In this document: positions 15,524 to 24,923 of the stretch, in pieces | Layout: the number at the start of each line of letters is the position of its first letter | Position numbering within the stretch: the first letter of the stretch is position 1 | DNA from: Larkinella insperata | Lineage (GTDB): Bacteria; Bacteroidota; Bacteroidia; Cytophagales; Spirosomataceae | Assembly: GCF_026248825.1 (NCBI RefSeq) | Contig: NZ_CP110973.1 | Location: forward strand, 5,291,501-5,355,500 | DNA: 64,000 nt | Direction: 5' to 3' | The notes under the pieces: model-generated | What the model was told of the DNA's origin: nothing | Database searches by the model: none | Seen by the model: the letters and a program-made list of their open reading frames with translations, nothing else | Position numbers and translations under genes: made by a program

Positions 15524-17713
15524 TTACTCGCCCGGGTGGTAGGTTCGTCCGACGTGCTGCTGAACGTCTTCGGGATAAAACCAGATATCTTTAAACTTTC
15601 CTTCGCTGAACAGTTTTGCCTGGTCATTGAAGTGCGGTGACCTCGGATCGCTGCTGTGCCCGCCGTTGACCACGGTCCGGGCCCTGACGCGGTCGCCGAA
15701 CTCAACGACGGCTACAAAGCTGTTGCCCACGTAACCGTACCGTTTTTTAGTGTTGGGATAGGTCCGCGCCCCGAAAGACGCCAGAGAACCCCAGGTTGAA
15801 GGGGTAAAGCCCACCGGAAAGCTTGGTTTGGAATCATCGTAGGTTTCCTGAATTTTTCCGGTCAGGCGCTGAAACCGATTGATTTCGCCCCAGCCGGTTT
15901 TCCAGGTGCCAAAATCCCGGTTCAGCTCGTCAATGACCTCAGCCAGCAGCTTCACTTTTTCCTCCGAACTGGTTTTCTCGATCACGAAAGCCGTAAACGT
16001 CAGAAAGTCGAACCGTTCGTTGGCCGGAAACCGGGTTCGGGCCAACCGCTGAATTTTTTCGCCCCAATGCACCGCCAGCGTGGTGGCCACTGAGTTGACG
16101 CCGTAAGTTTTGTCCCAGGCCCGTAAGATTTCGATGGCTTCGGCCACGGCCTCGGGCTGCGTTTCCGACTGTTTTCCGACGATTTCGTAGGCTTTTACCA
16201 GGGCCGGGATCAGGTCGTCAAAACCGGGCAGGTGCGGATCGTTGGCGGCCGCAATGAGGGTATCGAGCGTAAAAATGGATTTTTTACTTAACGTCCGAAC
16301 GGCATTGATGCCCCGGTAGTTCTCGCCGTCGGGTGCCATGTAAGCCGGATACTTGTTGCGGTCCGGACTGTCAGGCCCCGAAACTGTGAACGGTGTCGAA
16401 TTGCAGTTCTGAATCCAGCCAACCGCCGGATTTTTCACCTGTACAATGTCGTCGATGCCGTGCAGCCCCTTCCAGTCGGTTTCCGGATCGCTGCCATCAA
16501 CGGGATTGTTCCAGTCAAATTTCGGGTTGCGCTTCGGAATAAAGTTACCGTGCCAGTAGGCAATGGTGCCTTTTCGGTCGGCATAAACCGTGTTGTTGGT
16601 CGCGTTTCCGTTCAGCTTCATTACTTTTTTATAACTCTCGTAATCCTTCGCTTTCGTGCGCAGGTACGATTGGGCGAGCGCGTTCAGCGGATCGTTCATC
16701 ATATTGATAGTGATCCACTTATCCCCCAACTGACCGGCTACGGGGCCGTGGTGCGTGCGGTAAAGCGTAACTTCTCTGAACTGAATACCGTTGGCCGTTT
16801 TGTAGGGAAACTTTACCGTTTGGGTTTGCACGGGTTTCCACTCGCTGCCGTGTTTGTAGTAATACGTTCCGTCGCGCTTTTCGACGGTTTCCAGGTATTC
16901 ATCCACCGAATCGGAATTTCCGGAGGTGTGCATCCAGCCGCAGTTTTCGTTGAAGCCCTGATACACAAAAAACTGCCCCCAGGTAACGGCTCCGTAGGCA
17001 TTCAAGCCTTTTTTGCTCGCCAGGTGCACTTCCGAGCGAAAGTAAAAGGAGGTGTGCGGGTTGATCAGCAGCATGGCATTTTTGCTGGCGGTTTTAGACG
17101 GTGCAATGGCAAAACCGTTGGAGCCGGTGGGTTCGCGCTCGTGCTTTTCAAAATCGTAACGATGCGACGACCATTTTGAGTTGGTGTAAAACGCCTTGAT
17201 CCGGTCGGTGGAAATGACGCTGATGTTACCGCCAATGCTGCCTTCGCTGAACATCAACGGCATCCAGGGCTGAAACCGGGTCAGCAGCCGCGGCTTGACG
17301 TTTGGGTGGGTGTAGAGGTAATAGTTCGTGCCATCGGCAAAAGCATCCATCAACTCCCGCATCCAGGATGGCGATTTTTTGTAGAGTGCAATGGCCTGTG
17401 TGGTGTCCATAAAAAGCCGCGCTCGGATGTCGTGGTACAATGCCTCTTCGCCCTCCACTTCCGCCATGCGCCCAATGGCGTCGATGTAGTTTTCCTCCAC
17501 ACGCGCGAAATCATCCTCGCACTGCGTGTACAACAGCCCGAAAACCACATCCGCGTCGGTTTTGCCGTAAATGTGCGGGATGTCCCAGGTATCGCGGGTG
17601 ATGGTGATGGTTCGGGCGCGCTTTTGCCAGCGAGCAATTTCGTCCGGTGTAAAGGGTTGTGCCAGGACCGGCAGCGTGAGGAGAGAAGAAATCAGCAGGA
17701 GAAGTTGTTTCAT
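15524..17713 (-). CDS. Penicillin acylase family hydrolase (Ntn fold)
   Basis: A 729-residue secreted protein with signal peptide MKQLLLLISSLLTLPVLAQ. The family is made as a precursor that cleaves itself to expose an N-terminal Ser nucleophile. Here the site is EPTGS-NGFAIAPS with Ser198, which would leave an alpha chain of about 180 residues and a beta chain of about 530. Other family marks are RDTWDIPHIYGKTDADVVFGL near the start and MLLINPHTSF after the nucleophile. Substrates could be beta-lactams, acyl-homoserine lactones or acylated peptides; sequence alone does not tell. Its stop lies 10 nt from the convergent helicase gene. Confidence 0.88.
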   Translation of the reverse strand: MKQLLLLISSLLTLPVLAQPFTPDEIARWQKRARTITITRDTWDIPHIYGKTDADVVFGLLYTQCEDDFARVEENYIDAIGRMAEVEGEEALYHDIRARLFMDTTQAIALYKKSPSWMRELMDAFADGTNYYLYTHPNVKPRLLTRFQPWMPLMFSEGSIGGNISVISTDRIKAFYTNSKWSSHRYDFEKHEREPTGSNGFAIAPSKTASKNAMLLINPHTSFYFRSEVHLASKKGLNAYGAVTWGQFFVYQGFNENCGWMHTSGNSDSVDEYLETVEKRDGTYYYKHGSEWKPVQTQTVKFPYKTANGIQFREVTLYRTHHGPVAGQLGDKWITINMMNDPLNALAQSYLRTKAKDYESYKKVMKLNGNATNNTVYADRKGTIAYWHGNFIPKRNPKFDWNNPVDGSDPETDWKGLHGIDDIVQVKNPAVGWIQNCNSTPFTVSGPDSPDRNKYPAYMAPDGENYRGINAVRTLSKKSIFTLDTLIAAANDPHLPGFDDLIPALVKAYEIVGKQSETQPEAVAEAIEILRAWDKTYGVNSVATTLAVHWGEKIQRLARTRFPANERFDFLTFTAFVIEKTSSEEKVKLLAEVIDELNRDFGTWKTGWGEINRFQRLTGKIQETYDDSKPSFPVGFTPSTWGSLASFGARTYPNTKKRYGYVGNSFVAVVEFGDRVRARTVVNGGHSSDPRSPHFNDQAKLFSEGKFKDIWFYPEDVQQHVGRTYHPGE

Positions 17714-17801
17714 CGTTTGGGCCGTATTCGGTGTACGGTAATATAGACCAAAAGACGAAACTGGACAAGTCCTGAAAGGCAGTTTATGGACTTACCCGTC
17801 A

Positions 17802-17836
17802 ACAAAAAAGCCAGACTGGCAGCCCGGCTTTTTTGT
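17802..17836 (-). terminator. Intrinsic terminator downstream of trxA
   Basis: An 11-bp stem (17802-17812 with 17826-17836), rich in A/T at its ends, has a 13-nt loop. On the minus strand it follows the trxA stop and ends in a T run. Confidence 0.75.
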
Positions 17837-17942
17837 AAATAGATAATGGGGTTGGAAACAAAGTAACCTCTTCCCAAAACAGGTACCTTTTTCGGCGAAA
17901 ACGATCAGAATTAGGAATTATCTAACCATTTGCCGGTATGAG

Positions 17943-18287
17943 TTACTCGTGTTTGCTATGATCATGCTCCAGATGGGCAACTAATTTCTGTTCCAGAACA
18001 GCTTTCGGAACGGCACCGATTACTTTATCAACCATTTTACCGTTTTTGAAAACCATCAGGGTCGGGATGCTGCGGATACCGAATTGCGCCGGAACCTGGG
18101 CGTTCATATCAACGTCCATTTTGGCGACAACGGCTTTGCCTTCGTACTCGCCGGCCAGTTGCTCCACAACGGGTCCGATCATTTTACAGGGTCCACACCA
18201 TTCGGCCCAAAAATCTACTAAGACAGGTTTATCGGAATTGATTACATCTGCGAAGTTAGCGTCGGTTATTTCAATCGCTTTTGCCAT
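17943..18287 (-). CDS. trxA: Thioredoxin
   Basis: A 114-residue thioredoxin, slightly longer than E. coli TrxA because of a His/Lys-rich tail (HLEHDHSKHE). The active site is FWAEWCGPCKMIG with Cys31 and Cys34, and the cis-Pro loop is GIRSIPTLMVFKNG. No signal peptide, so it is cytosolic and serves as general disulfide reductant with thioredoxin reductase (not in this window). Single-gene unit with its own terminator; upstream neighbour is divergent. The call is secure. Confidence 0.96.
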   Translation of the reverse strand: MAKAIEITDANFADVINSDKPVLVDFWAEWCGPCKMIGPVVEQLAGEYEGKAVVAKMDVDMNAQVPAQFGIRSIPTLMVFKNGKMVDKVIGAVPKAVLEQKLVAHLEHDHSKHE

Positions 18288-18532
18288 GACTATGTCTCGG
18301 TTATATATAGTATTTTAACTCATCTGTACGTACAATGTTTTGGATTTGAAAAAAGTTCATCCAATTGTTTGAATGCAATGGACCTTTCGGCGACAACGCA
18401 ACCTCCGAAAGCTTATTCCGCTCTACGGGCTTTATGCTAAATCGCTAGCATCCTTCTGTCCAGGCAGTTAACCGCTCGTCAAATAAATTACAATGCAAGC
18501 TACTAGGTTTTGCAAAGTAGCTCATAAGATTT

Positions 18533-18540
18533 TACTTTTG
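18533..18540 (+). promoter_or_regulatory. TAnnTTTG promoter with upstream TTG
   Basis: TACTTTTG is an exact -7 element; TTG at 18510-18512 sits 20 nt upstream as the -33 element. The ATG of the secreted protein follows 31 nt after it. Confidence 0.65.
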
Positions 18541-18570
18541 ACTAGATTCACCTTAATCCAACGACAACTA

Positions 18571-18996
18571 ATGAAAAAGCTCCTCCTGCTTCCCCTGCTC
18601 CTGGGCAGCCTTTTACCCGCTTACGCGCAATGTGACAAAGATCTGGCGCTGGCCGTTTCCAACACCGAATACCTCAGCGCAACCGGTGCTGTGGAGCGAA
18701 CCGTGGATGAAAAAAGCACCATTGAGATCAACAAAACGGACGTGGTGATTAGGCCCGGAAATGAGGACCGCAAAATGAACGGAAAAATTCAATCCAACAC
18801 CTGTACTTGGAGCGTTCCCTACAAGGAAGGAAAATCGGTGATCAAAGCGCGTTTTGACGATCCATCGGGTAATCAGCAGAATGCCATTATTACGCTCGAA
18901 GGCAAAGACGGCAAAATAACGTTTCTGATGGAAGTAGCCGAAATGCCCGACCGAAAAATCCGGGTCAATGTCGATAAATTTGAGGAAAAGAAATAA
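18571..18996 (+). CDS. Small secreted protein of unknown function
   Basis: 141 residues beginning with a signal peptide (MKKLLLLPLLLGSLLPAYAQ). The mature part of about 120 residues alternates beta strands and charged turns (TIEINKTDVVIRPG, KITFLMEVAEMPDRKIRVNV) and has two Cys (residues 21 and about 78) that could form a disulfide. I do not recognise a family. ATG 18571 is chosen because it starts the signal peptide and fits the promoter at 18533. It stands alone, bounded by a hairpin terminator, and probably acts in the periplasm. Confidence 0.7.
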   Translation: MKKLLLLPLLLGSLLPAYAQCDKDLALAVSNTEYLSATGAVERTVDEKSTIEINKTDVVIRPGNEDRKMNGKIQSNTCTWSVPYKEGKSVIKARFDDPSGNQQNAIITLEGKDGKITFLMEVAEMPDRKIRVNVDKFEEKK

Positions 18997-19008
18997 AGTA
19001 TATTCATT

Positions 19009-19050
19009 GGCGGCTATCGTTCATAACACTCGGTGTGATCGATAGCCGCC
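19009..19050. terminator. Hairpin terminator between convergent genes
   Basis: A perfect 11-bp stem (19009-19019 with 19040-19050) with a 20-nt loop, followed shortly by TTTTT on the plus strand. Lies between the small secreted protein and the convergent dnaE. Confidence 0.75.
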
Positions 19051-19058
19051 GAACGTTT

Positions 19059-22000
19059 TTAATTCAGTCGGTATCCTACCCCGTCCATCGCATCGAGCGC
19101 TTTGAGCAGCTCGTTGACGGGCGTAATTTTGAAGGGGCGCGATAACATGCTGACTTCCAGCCGATCTTCTTCGTCGGTGACCCGAAGCACCAGGTTACAG
19201 GAGCCCGGATATTCTTTCACCAAATCGGTTATTTTGGCCACAAACTCGTTGTTGATCAGCTTTAAGTCCAGCTGCACAGAGAGTTCTTTGCTGTATTTTG
19301 TCCGCACCTCGGTAAGCAACTGAATGAAGTTCGGGCGGAACTCAAAAGCGTCGGAGTTCCAGCGGTTTTGCAGCTTTCCTTTCACGTGCAGAAACAGCCC
19401 TTCCTCGATATAATTGCCCAGCCGGACAAAATCTTCCCCGAACAAACTCATCTCAACCGAGCCGTTGTAATCCTCCAACTTGAAAATCACGAACGGGTTC
19501 CCGTTTTTCGACTGCCGGAGCTGTTTGCTCGACACGATTCCCCCAACGGTTATTTCTTTCCCCTGGTTCGATTCATCAAACAGCTTGTCCACCGTGCAGG
19601 TGCAGAAGCTTTCCAGTTCGATCCGGAATTCGTCCAGCGGGTGGCCGGAGATGTAGAAACCAACGACCTCTTTCTCGAATTTGAGTTTTTCGATTTCGCT
19701 CCAGGGCTGAACATTCGGCGGTTTGGGAAGCGGAATGTTGGGTTCCCCGCCAGCGCCCCCAAACAGCGACTGCTGAGCCGCCGACTTCTCGGCGTGGTAG
19801 TTGTTGGCGTAGCGGGTCAGCTTCTCAATAAAGGTGGCCGTTTCGCCCGCCGGAATGTCGAAAAACTGCGCCCGGTGCATTTCTCCCAGGTTGTCAAATG
19901 AGCCCGCGTAAGCCAGCGATTCGAGGGTTTTCTTGTTGACCGTCCGCAGGTTAACCCGGATGACGAAGTCAAAAATATCCTTGAACGGACCGCCTTTTCT
20001 GCGTTCCTCAATGATCGATTCAACGGCGGCATCCCCCGTGCCTTTGATAGCCCCCAGCCCAAACCGGATTTCGCCCTTCTGGTTGACCCCGAAAAACCGC
20101 TCCGATTCGTTTACATCCGGCCCCAAAACCGGAATGCCGATCGCCTTACACTCTTCCATGAAGAAAGTGATCTTTTCGATGTTGCCCAAGCAGCTCGTCA
20201 AGACGGCCGCCATGTACTCGGCTTTGTAGTGCGTCTTGAGGAAGGCCGTCTGGTAGGCCACAAACGCGTAACAGGTCGAGTGCGATTTGTTGAAGGCGTA
20301 GGAGGCAAACGCTTCCCAGTCGGTCCAGACTTTCTCGCAGGTTTTGATGTTCAGTTTGTTGGCTGCGCAACCCTCCACAAACTTGCCCTTCATTTTGTCG
20401 AGTGTCGCCTTGTCTTTTTTCCCCATTGCCTTCCGCAACACGTCGGCATCACCCTTCGTAAAACCAGCCAGCTTCTGCGACAGAAGCATGATCTGCTCCT
20501 GGTAGACGTTGATGCCGTAGGTGTCGGCCAGGTATTCTTCCATTTCCGGCAGGTCGTACTTCACTTCCTCGCGCCCGTGTTTCCGGTTGATAAATGTCGG
20601 GATGTAGGCAATCGGACCCGGTCGGTAAAGGGCGTTCATGGCAATCAGGTCCTCAAACCGGTCGGGCTTGAGGTCCTTCATGTATTTCTTCATTCCGTCG
20701 GATTCGAACTGGAAGATGGCGTTCGTCTCCCCGCGCTGGAAGAGTTTGTAGGTTTCCTCGTCGTCCAGCGGAATGTCGTCAATGTCGGTTTCGACACCGT
20801 TAATGAAAAAACCGCCGTGGTTTTGCCGGATCAGCCGCAGGCACTCCTTGATGATGGTCAGGTTTCGCAGACCCAGAAAGTCCATCTTGATAACGCCCGC
20901 ATCCTCGATCACCCGGCCCTCGTACTGCGTGATAATCAGTTCGGATTCTTTCGACGTCGATACCGGAACAATGTTCGAGAGATCTTCCGGCGCAATAATG
21001 ATCCCGGCCGCGTGAATCCCGGTGTTCCGAATGTTGCCTTCCAGCTTCCGGGCCTGTTTCAGCACCTTGGCCTGCAAATCGTTTCCGGATTCGATGTGCC
21101 GCATCCGCTTCACGTTCTCGACCTCCTCCGGCTGGATCATCTGCCCCAGCGAATCAATCGGATCCTCAAAAATCTTCTTGAGGGTCATGTTGTAGGTCGG
21201 CTTGTCGGGCACGAGTTTGGCCAGTGCGTTCGATTCGGGCAGCGGCAACTCCATCACGCGGGCCACGTCTTTAATGGCCGACTTGGCCGCCATCGTACCG
21301 TAGGTCACGATCTGGGCCACCTGCTGCTTCCCGTATTTCTTGACCACGTAGTCGATCACCTTCTGACGGCCTTCGTCGTCAAAGTCGGTATCAATATCGG
21401 GCATCGACTTCCGGTCGGGGTTCAAAAACCGCTCGAACAGCAGGTTGTACTTGATGGGGTCGATGTTGGTGATTCCGATGCAGTAGGCCACCGCCGAACC
21501 AGCCGCCGAGCCCCGGCCCGGGCCAACCATCACGCCCAGGTCGCGCCCGGCCTTGATGAAGTCGGAAACGATCAGAAAGTATCCCGCAAAACCCATCTGC
21601 CGGATGACACCCAGCTCAAACCGCAGCCGTTCATCGGCTTCCGGCGACAGAATCTTGTAGCGTTGCTTGGCCCCTTCGAAGGTCAGAAACTCCAGGTAAT
21701 CGTCCTGGGAGGCAAAGCCGTCGGGAATCACGAAGTTGGGCAGCAGAATGTCGCGCTTCAGCTTCAGCGTTTCCACCTTGTCGACAATCTCGTTGGTGTT
21801 GTCAATCGCTTCCGGCAAATCCTTGAAGAGCGTCGACATTTCCTCGGTATTCTTAAAGTAGAACTGGTCGTTAAAAAACGCAAACCGGGTTCCTTTCTTG
21901 AAGCCTTCTTCGTCGTTAAACTCCTTTTCGGAGGGCGTACTCAGTTTTTCGTTGGTATTGACGCATAGCAGGATATCGTGCGCGACCCAATCTTCCCGAT

Positions 22001-22631
22001 CCACGTAATGGGAGTCGTTGGAAGCAATAATTTTGACGTTGTATTTCCGGGCCAACCGCACTAGCACCTCATTCACCTTGATCTGGTCGGGAATCTCGTG
22101 CCGTTGCAGCTCGACGTAATAGTCCTCACCAAACCGATCCAGCCACCACTGAAACTCTTTCTCCCCGGCTTCCTCGCCTTTCTTCAAAATGGTTTTGGGT
22201 ACCGACGCCCCGATGCAGCAGGTCGACGCAATCAAGCCTTCCTTGTACTGGTCAATCAGCTCCTTCGTAATCCGCGGATACTTGCCGTATAAGCCTTCCA
22301 TGTAGCCCAGCGAGCAGAGCTTGATCAGGTTTTTGTAACCCGTCGGGTTCTTGGCCAGCAGCAGCTGGTGGTAGCGAATGTCTTTCTGTTCTTTGGTAAA
22401 CTGCTTTTTGGTGTGGTCTTCCACCACGTAAAACTCGCAGCCAACCACCGGTTTGATGCCCTGCTTGGCGGCTTCGGCCACAAACTCAAACACGCCGAAC
22501 ATGTTCCCGTGGTCGGTAATGGCGACGGCGGGCATGTTATCGGCTTTGGCCTTCTTAATCAGTTTCTTGATTTCAGCCTGCCCGTCGAGCAGGGAGTACT
22601 GGGTATGGCAGTGGAGGTGGGAAAATTGCAT
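19059..22631 (-). CDS. dnaE: DNA polymerase III alpha subunit
   Basis: A 1190-residue replicative polymerase subunit. The N-terminal PHP domain opens with HLHCHTQYSLLDG; the catalytic palm follows, with MPDIDTDFDD near residue 408 and the matching GPGRGSAAGS just upstream. Fingers, a tandem HhH region (YAFNKSHSTCYAFVAY) and a C-terminal OB fold (about 970-1060, ITVGGIVSSKQLR) complete the DnaE1 layout at normal length. It replicates the chromosome with the sliding clamp. It is monocistronic here, with about 200 nt of upstream sequence in which I see no exact promoter element. Assignment secure. Confidence 0.97.
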   Translation of the reverse strand: MQFSHLHCHTQYSLLDGQAEIKKLIKKAKADNMPAVAITDHGNMFGVFEFVAEAAKQGIKPVVGCEFYVVEDHTKKQFTKEQKDIRYHQLLLAKNPTGYKNLIKLCSLGYMEGLYGKYPRITKELIDQYKEGLIASTCCIGASVPKTILKKGEEAGEKEFQWWLDRFGEDYYVELQRHEIPDQIKVNEVLVRLARKYNVKIIASNDSHYVDREDWVAHDILLCVNTNEKLSTPSEKEFNDEEGFKKGTRFAFFNDQFYFKNTEEMSTLFKDLPEAIDNTNEIVDKVETLKLKRDILLPNFVIPDGFASQDDYLEFLTFEGAKQRYKILSPEADERLRFELGVIRQMGFAGYFLIVSDFIKAGRDLGVMVGPGRGSAAGSAVAYCIGITNIDPIKYNLLFERFLNPDRKSMPDIDTDFDDEGRQKVIDYVVKKYGKQQVAQIVTYGTMAAKSAIKDVARVMELPLPESNALAKLVPDKPTYNMTLKKIFEDPIDSLGQMIQPEEVENVKRMRHIESGNDLQAKVLKQARKLEGNIRNTGIHAAGIIIAPEDLSNIVPVSTSKESELIITQYEGRVIEDAGVIKMDFLGLRNLTIIKECLRLIRQNHGGFFINGVETDIDDIPLDDEETYKLFQRGETNAIFQFESDGMKKYMKDLKPDRFEDLIAMNALYRPGPIAYIPTFINRKHGREEVKYDLPEMEEYLADTYGINVYQEQIMLLSQKLAGFTKGDADVLRKAMGKKDKATLDKMKGKFVEGCAANKLNIKTCEKVWTDWEAFASYAFNKSHSTCYAFVAYQTAFLKTHYKAEYMAAVLTSCLGNIEKITFFMEECKAIGIPVLGPDVNESERFFGVNQKGEIRFGLGAIKGTGDAAVESIIEERRKGGPFKDIFDFVIRVNLRTVNKKTLESLAYAGSFDNLGEMHRAQFFDIPAGETATFIEKLTRYANNYHAEKSAAQQSLFGGAGGEPNIPLPKPPNVQPWSEIEKLKFEKEVVGFYISGHPLDEFRIELESFCTCTVDKLFDESNQGKEITVGGIVSSKQLRQSKNGNPFVIFKLEDYNGSVEMSLFGEDFVRLGNYIEEGLFLHVKGKLQNRWNSDAFEFRPNFIQLLTEVRTKYSKELSVQLDLKLINNEFVAKITDLVKEYPGSCNLVLRVTDEEDRLEVSMLSRPFKITPVNELLKALDAMDGVGYRLN

Positions 22632-22830
22632 CAGTCCTTGTTTTCAGGAAGAATTTGTTAGCTAAAAATAAGCCTTTCCTGCGAGGTAAACAGGGATTGT
22701 CGGCGAAAAATTTCCCCACGATTGATTGTCAGTGATTTAAAAACCGCCCTGTTTTAAGGTTTCGGTCTTCCGATTCTAACGGTGGGCATCCAAACCGCTC
22801 CGCCTTTTCAAGCCGCTGCTGGGGTCATTG

Positions 22831-23634
22831 TCACGTTCTCCGTTTCTTCTTTTTCACCCACTCCTGCCGGAGGGTAATCATCACCGACTCGTGTTCGGAT
22901 ACCGGGTAATTGACCAGCATGTAGGTGGCTTCCCGGCTCATGGGCAGGTACACCAATCCCCGGACGGATTCCCCGGGTTGCAGCCTCGTGGGTTTCATCG
23001 ACAAGTCCTTCCAACGGTAAGTTTCGTACTCGTAGCGCTGCATCCGGTCGGCAAATAATCCGTGGTCGATCATGCGCTTGGTTTGAATAGCCGCGTAGAT
23101 GTTGTTGTGCGTCACCCGGTTCTGCACCCAGCGCTCGGGCCGGTGGTTGTTGCGGTTGGTCGAGGTAGCCACGTCGCTGGCAATGGCGGCCACCATCAAC
23201 ACGGTGTTGATCACCTTGGCCGTTTTCAGCCGTTTTACTTCGCGCTGCTGGTTGATGGCCGTGCGGTCGGCTTCCCGAACCGGATCAGCCGCCGAAAACA
23301 TCAGGGGTTTCTGGGGTGTCCCGACGGCGCTAAACAGCGTTTTCTGTTCCTTATCCAGGGCCGTGTATTCAAAATCGGCCGGATGGACCTCGAAAGGGTG
23401 GTCGGTTTTGTTTTTTACTTCAATATCCAGCGCAACGTATTGCAAATCCAACCGCTCAAAGGAGGCTACCACGGCAATACCGTCCTTTTCGGCTTTCGTC
23501 GTCGGTCGACCTTCGATCTCGGCCACATCACCGGAAACAGGCGTGAGTTGGTAAACCTTGCTGGCACAGCCGCTTAAACCGCTCAGCGACACGAGACAAA
23601 CCCACCCGATCAGTATCTGTATTCCTGTCTTCAT
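22831..23634 (-). CDS. Lipoprotein of unknown function
   Basis: 267 residues from ATG 23634. The N-terminus MKTGIQILIGWVCLVSLSG ends in a lipobox (LSGC), so the protein should be lipidated and envelope-bound. The body contains a beta-sandwich-like section (about residues 50-115, VALDIEVKNKTDHPFEV), a predicted membrane-like or amphipathic stretch (VINTVLMVAAIASDVATST), and a C-terminal beta section (GESVRGLVYLPMSREATYMLV). The tail is strongly basic (EWVKKKKRRT). I do not recognise a family. A much longer open frame runs upstream through the transporter gene, but only this part has a protein-like start. Confidence 0.7.
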   Translation of the reverse strand: MKTGIQILIGWVCLVSLSGLSGCASKVYQLTPVSGDVAEIEGRPTTKAEKDGIAVVASFERLDLQYVALDIEVKNKTDHPFEVHPADFEYTALDKEQKTLFSAVGTPQKPLMFSAADPVREADRTAINQQREVKRLKTAKVINTVLMVAAIASDVATSTNRNNHRPERWVQNRVTHNNIYAAIQTKRMIDHGLFADRMQRYEYETYRWKDLSMKPTRLQPGESVRGLVYLPMSREATYMLVNYPVSEHESVMITLRQEWVKKKKRRT

Positions 23635-23723
23635 ACCGTCCCTTGTTTGATACCGAAGGTACGCATCTCCGAAGCCAAAATCAATGAACTTTGTGATGAA
23701 TGATCGCAGGCTTCGATAAACCG

Positions 23724-24875
23724 TTAACGAAACAAATTCTGCACGGCCAGCCAGACGTTCCAGCCGCCAAAAAGCAGCGAGACGGCCACCACCGTGAGCA
23801 TCGCGACGTTTTGCAACACCGAGTTCCGGTATGCCTCCGGAATGAGCGTGCGATCGTTGACGGCCAGAAACAAAAACACCGTCACCACTGGCAGCAGAAT
23901 CCCGTTGATGGCCTGAACCACCACAATAATGGTCACCGGATTGTAGTCCGACAGGCCGAACGCCAGACCAATGCCCAGCACCAGCAGCCAGACCAGCCGG
24001 TAATTCCAGGACTTTACCGACCAGCCCAGCAGACTCCGGGCCGTAACCGCAGCCGCCAGCGGGGCCGTCAGCGACGAAGCAAAACCGGCGGCAAACAAGC
24101 CAAACGCAAAGAGCATGCCGCCCCAGCTTCCCACCCGGTTGCTGAGGACGTCGGCCATGTTGGTAAAAGAAAAGCCGCCCGTAACGAGCAGCCCCGCCAG
24201 CAGCAGCACGACCGAAATCAATCCGCCCAGCAGGACGGCCACCCAGATGCCCAGCCGCATTTCGCTCAGCGTCTGGCCCGACGTAATGCCTGAACCGAAA
24301 AACAGGTTGTACGGCACAATGGTGGTTCCGATCAGGCTGTTGATGAGCAGCAACGAACCCGCCGGAAACGACGGCGTCACCAGCGCCCGGGTTACCTCCA
24401 CCGCCGAGACGGGCGCGCCAAACGCCACGTACACAAAAGCCCCGCCCATCGCAAAAACAACGATGCCCAGAAAATTGGCAATCCACTGCGTCGAGCCAAT
24501 AGCCAGCAGAATCAGGCAAACCAGCCCGATACCGCCCGTCAGGGCTTTGACCGGCCAGCCCGTCAGCAAGGCCAGACCGGAAACCGCCCCGAGAATATTA
24601 CCGGCCTGGTATGCCGCACACCCCATCCAGACGGCCAAAAACAAGAGCAACGGTATGGTTTTACCGCGCTGCTGATTGGCCAGCGCAATGGTCTGGCCCA
24701 GATCCCGGCCGGTCGCGATGGTGATGCGCGAAGCCGCTTCCTGAAGCCAAACCGTCCCGAGCGTCGCAAACGTCAGCACCCACAGCAGGCTCAATCCGTA
24801 CTGCGCCCCGGCCATCGTGCAGGCTGTAACCGAACCGGGACCAATAAAAGCGGCCGAAATTACCGACCAGAACAA
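23724..24875 (-). CDS. NRAMP-related divalent metal transporter, variant metal site
   Basis: At least 383 residues with 10-11 membrane helices in the NRAMP/LeuT arrangement. Canonical NRAMPs bind Mn or Fe through DPGN in TM1 and MPHN in TM6. Here TM1 reads FIGPGSVTACTMAGA and TM6 reads TTIVPYNLFFGS, so Asp, Asn and Met ligands are replaced. This resembles the NRAMP-related branch whose substrates are less certain. The frame has no ATG: TTG 24875 is the annotated start, but recognisable sequence (KTLSFRSGLGSIL) extends upstream to an ATC at 24912-24914, next to an inverted repeat. It may be co-transcribed with the HyuA/B gene upstream. Confidence 0.82.
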   Translation of the reverse strand: MFWSVISAAFIGPGSVTACTMAGAQYGLSLLWVLTFATLGTVWLQEAASRITIATGRDLGQTIALANQQRGKTIPLLLFLAVWMGCAAYQAGNILGAVSGLALLTGWPVKALTGGIGLVCLILLAIGSTQWIANFLGIVVFAMGGAFVYVAFGAPVSAVEVTRALVTPSFPAGSLLLINSLIGTTIVPYNLFFGSGITSGQTLSEMRLGIWVAVLLGGLISVVLLLAGLLVTGGFSFTNMADVLSNRVGSWGGMLFAFGLFAAGFASSLTAPLAAAVTARSLLGWSVKSWNYRLVWLLVLGIGLAFGLSDYNPVTIIVVVQAINGILLPVVTVFLFLAVNDRTLIPEAYRNSVLQNVAMLTVVAVSLLFGGWNVWLAVQNLFR

Positions 24876-24923
24876 AATACTGCCCAGACCCGAGCGAAAA
24901 GAGAGCGTTTTGATAAGGTAAGA

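Noticed and set aside
18346..18490. Possible tRNA or small RNA before the secreted protein
   Set aside because: No acceptor stem, TTC-type loop or CCA could be fitted; it looks like plain intergenic sequence.
20229..21968. 579-codon open frame on the plus strand
   Set aside because: Antisense to dnaE, rich in Val, Gly, His and Arg as expected for the complement of a GC-moderate gene; no domains.
23635..24519. Long in-frame upstream extension of the lipoprotein reading frame
   Set aside because: It overlaps the NRAMP-related gene in another frame, has Gly/Arg/Ala-rich low-quality sequence and no family resemblance. The lipoprotein has its own ATG and signal sequence at 23634.
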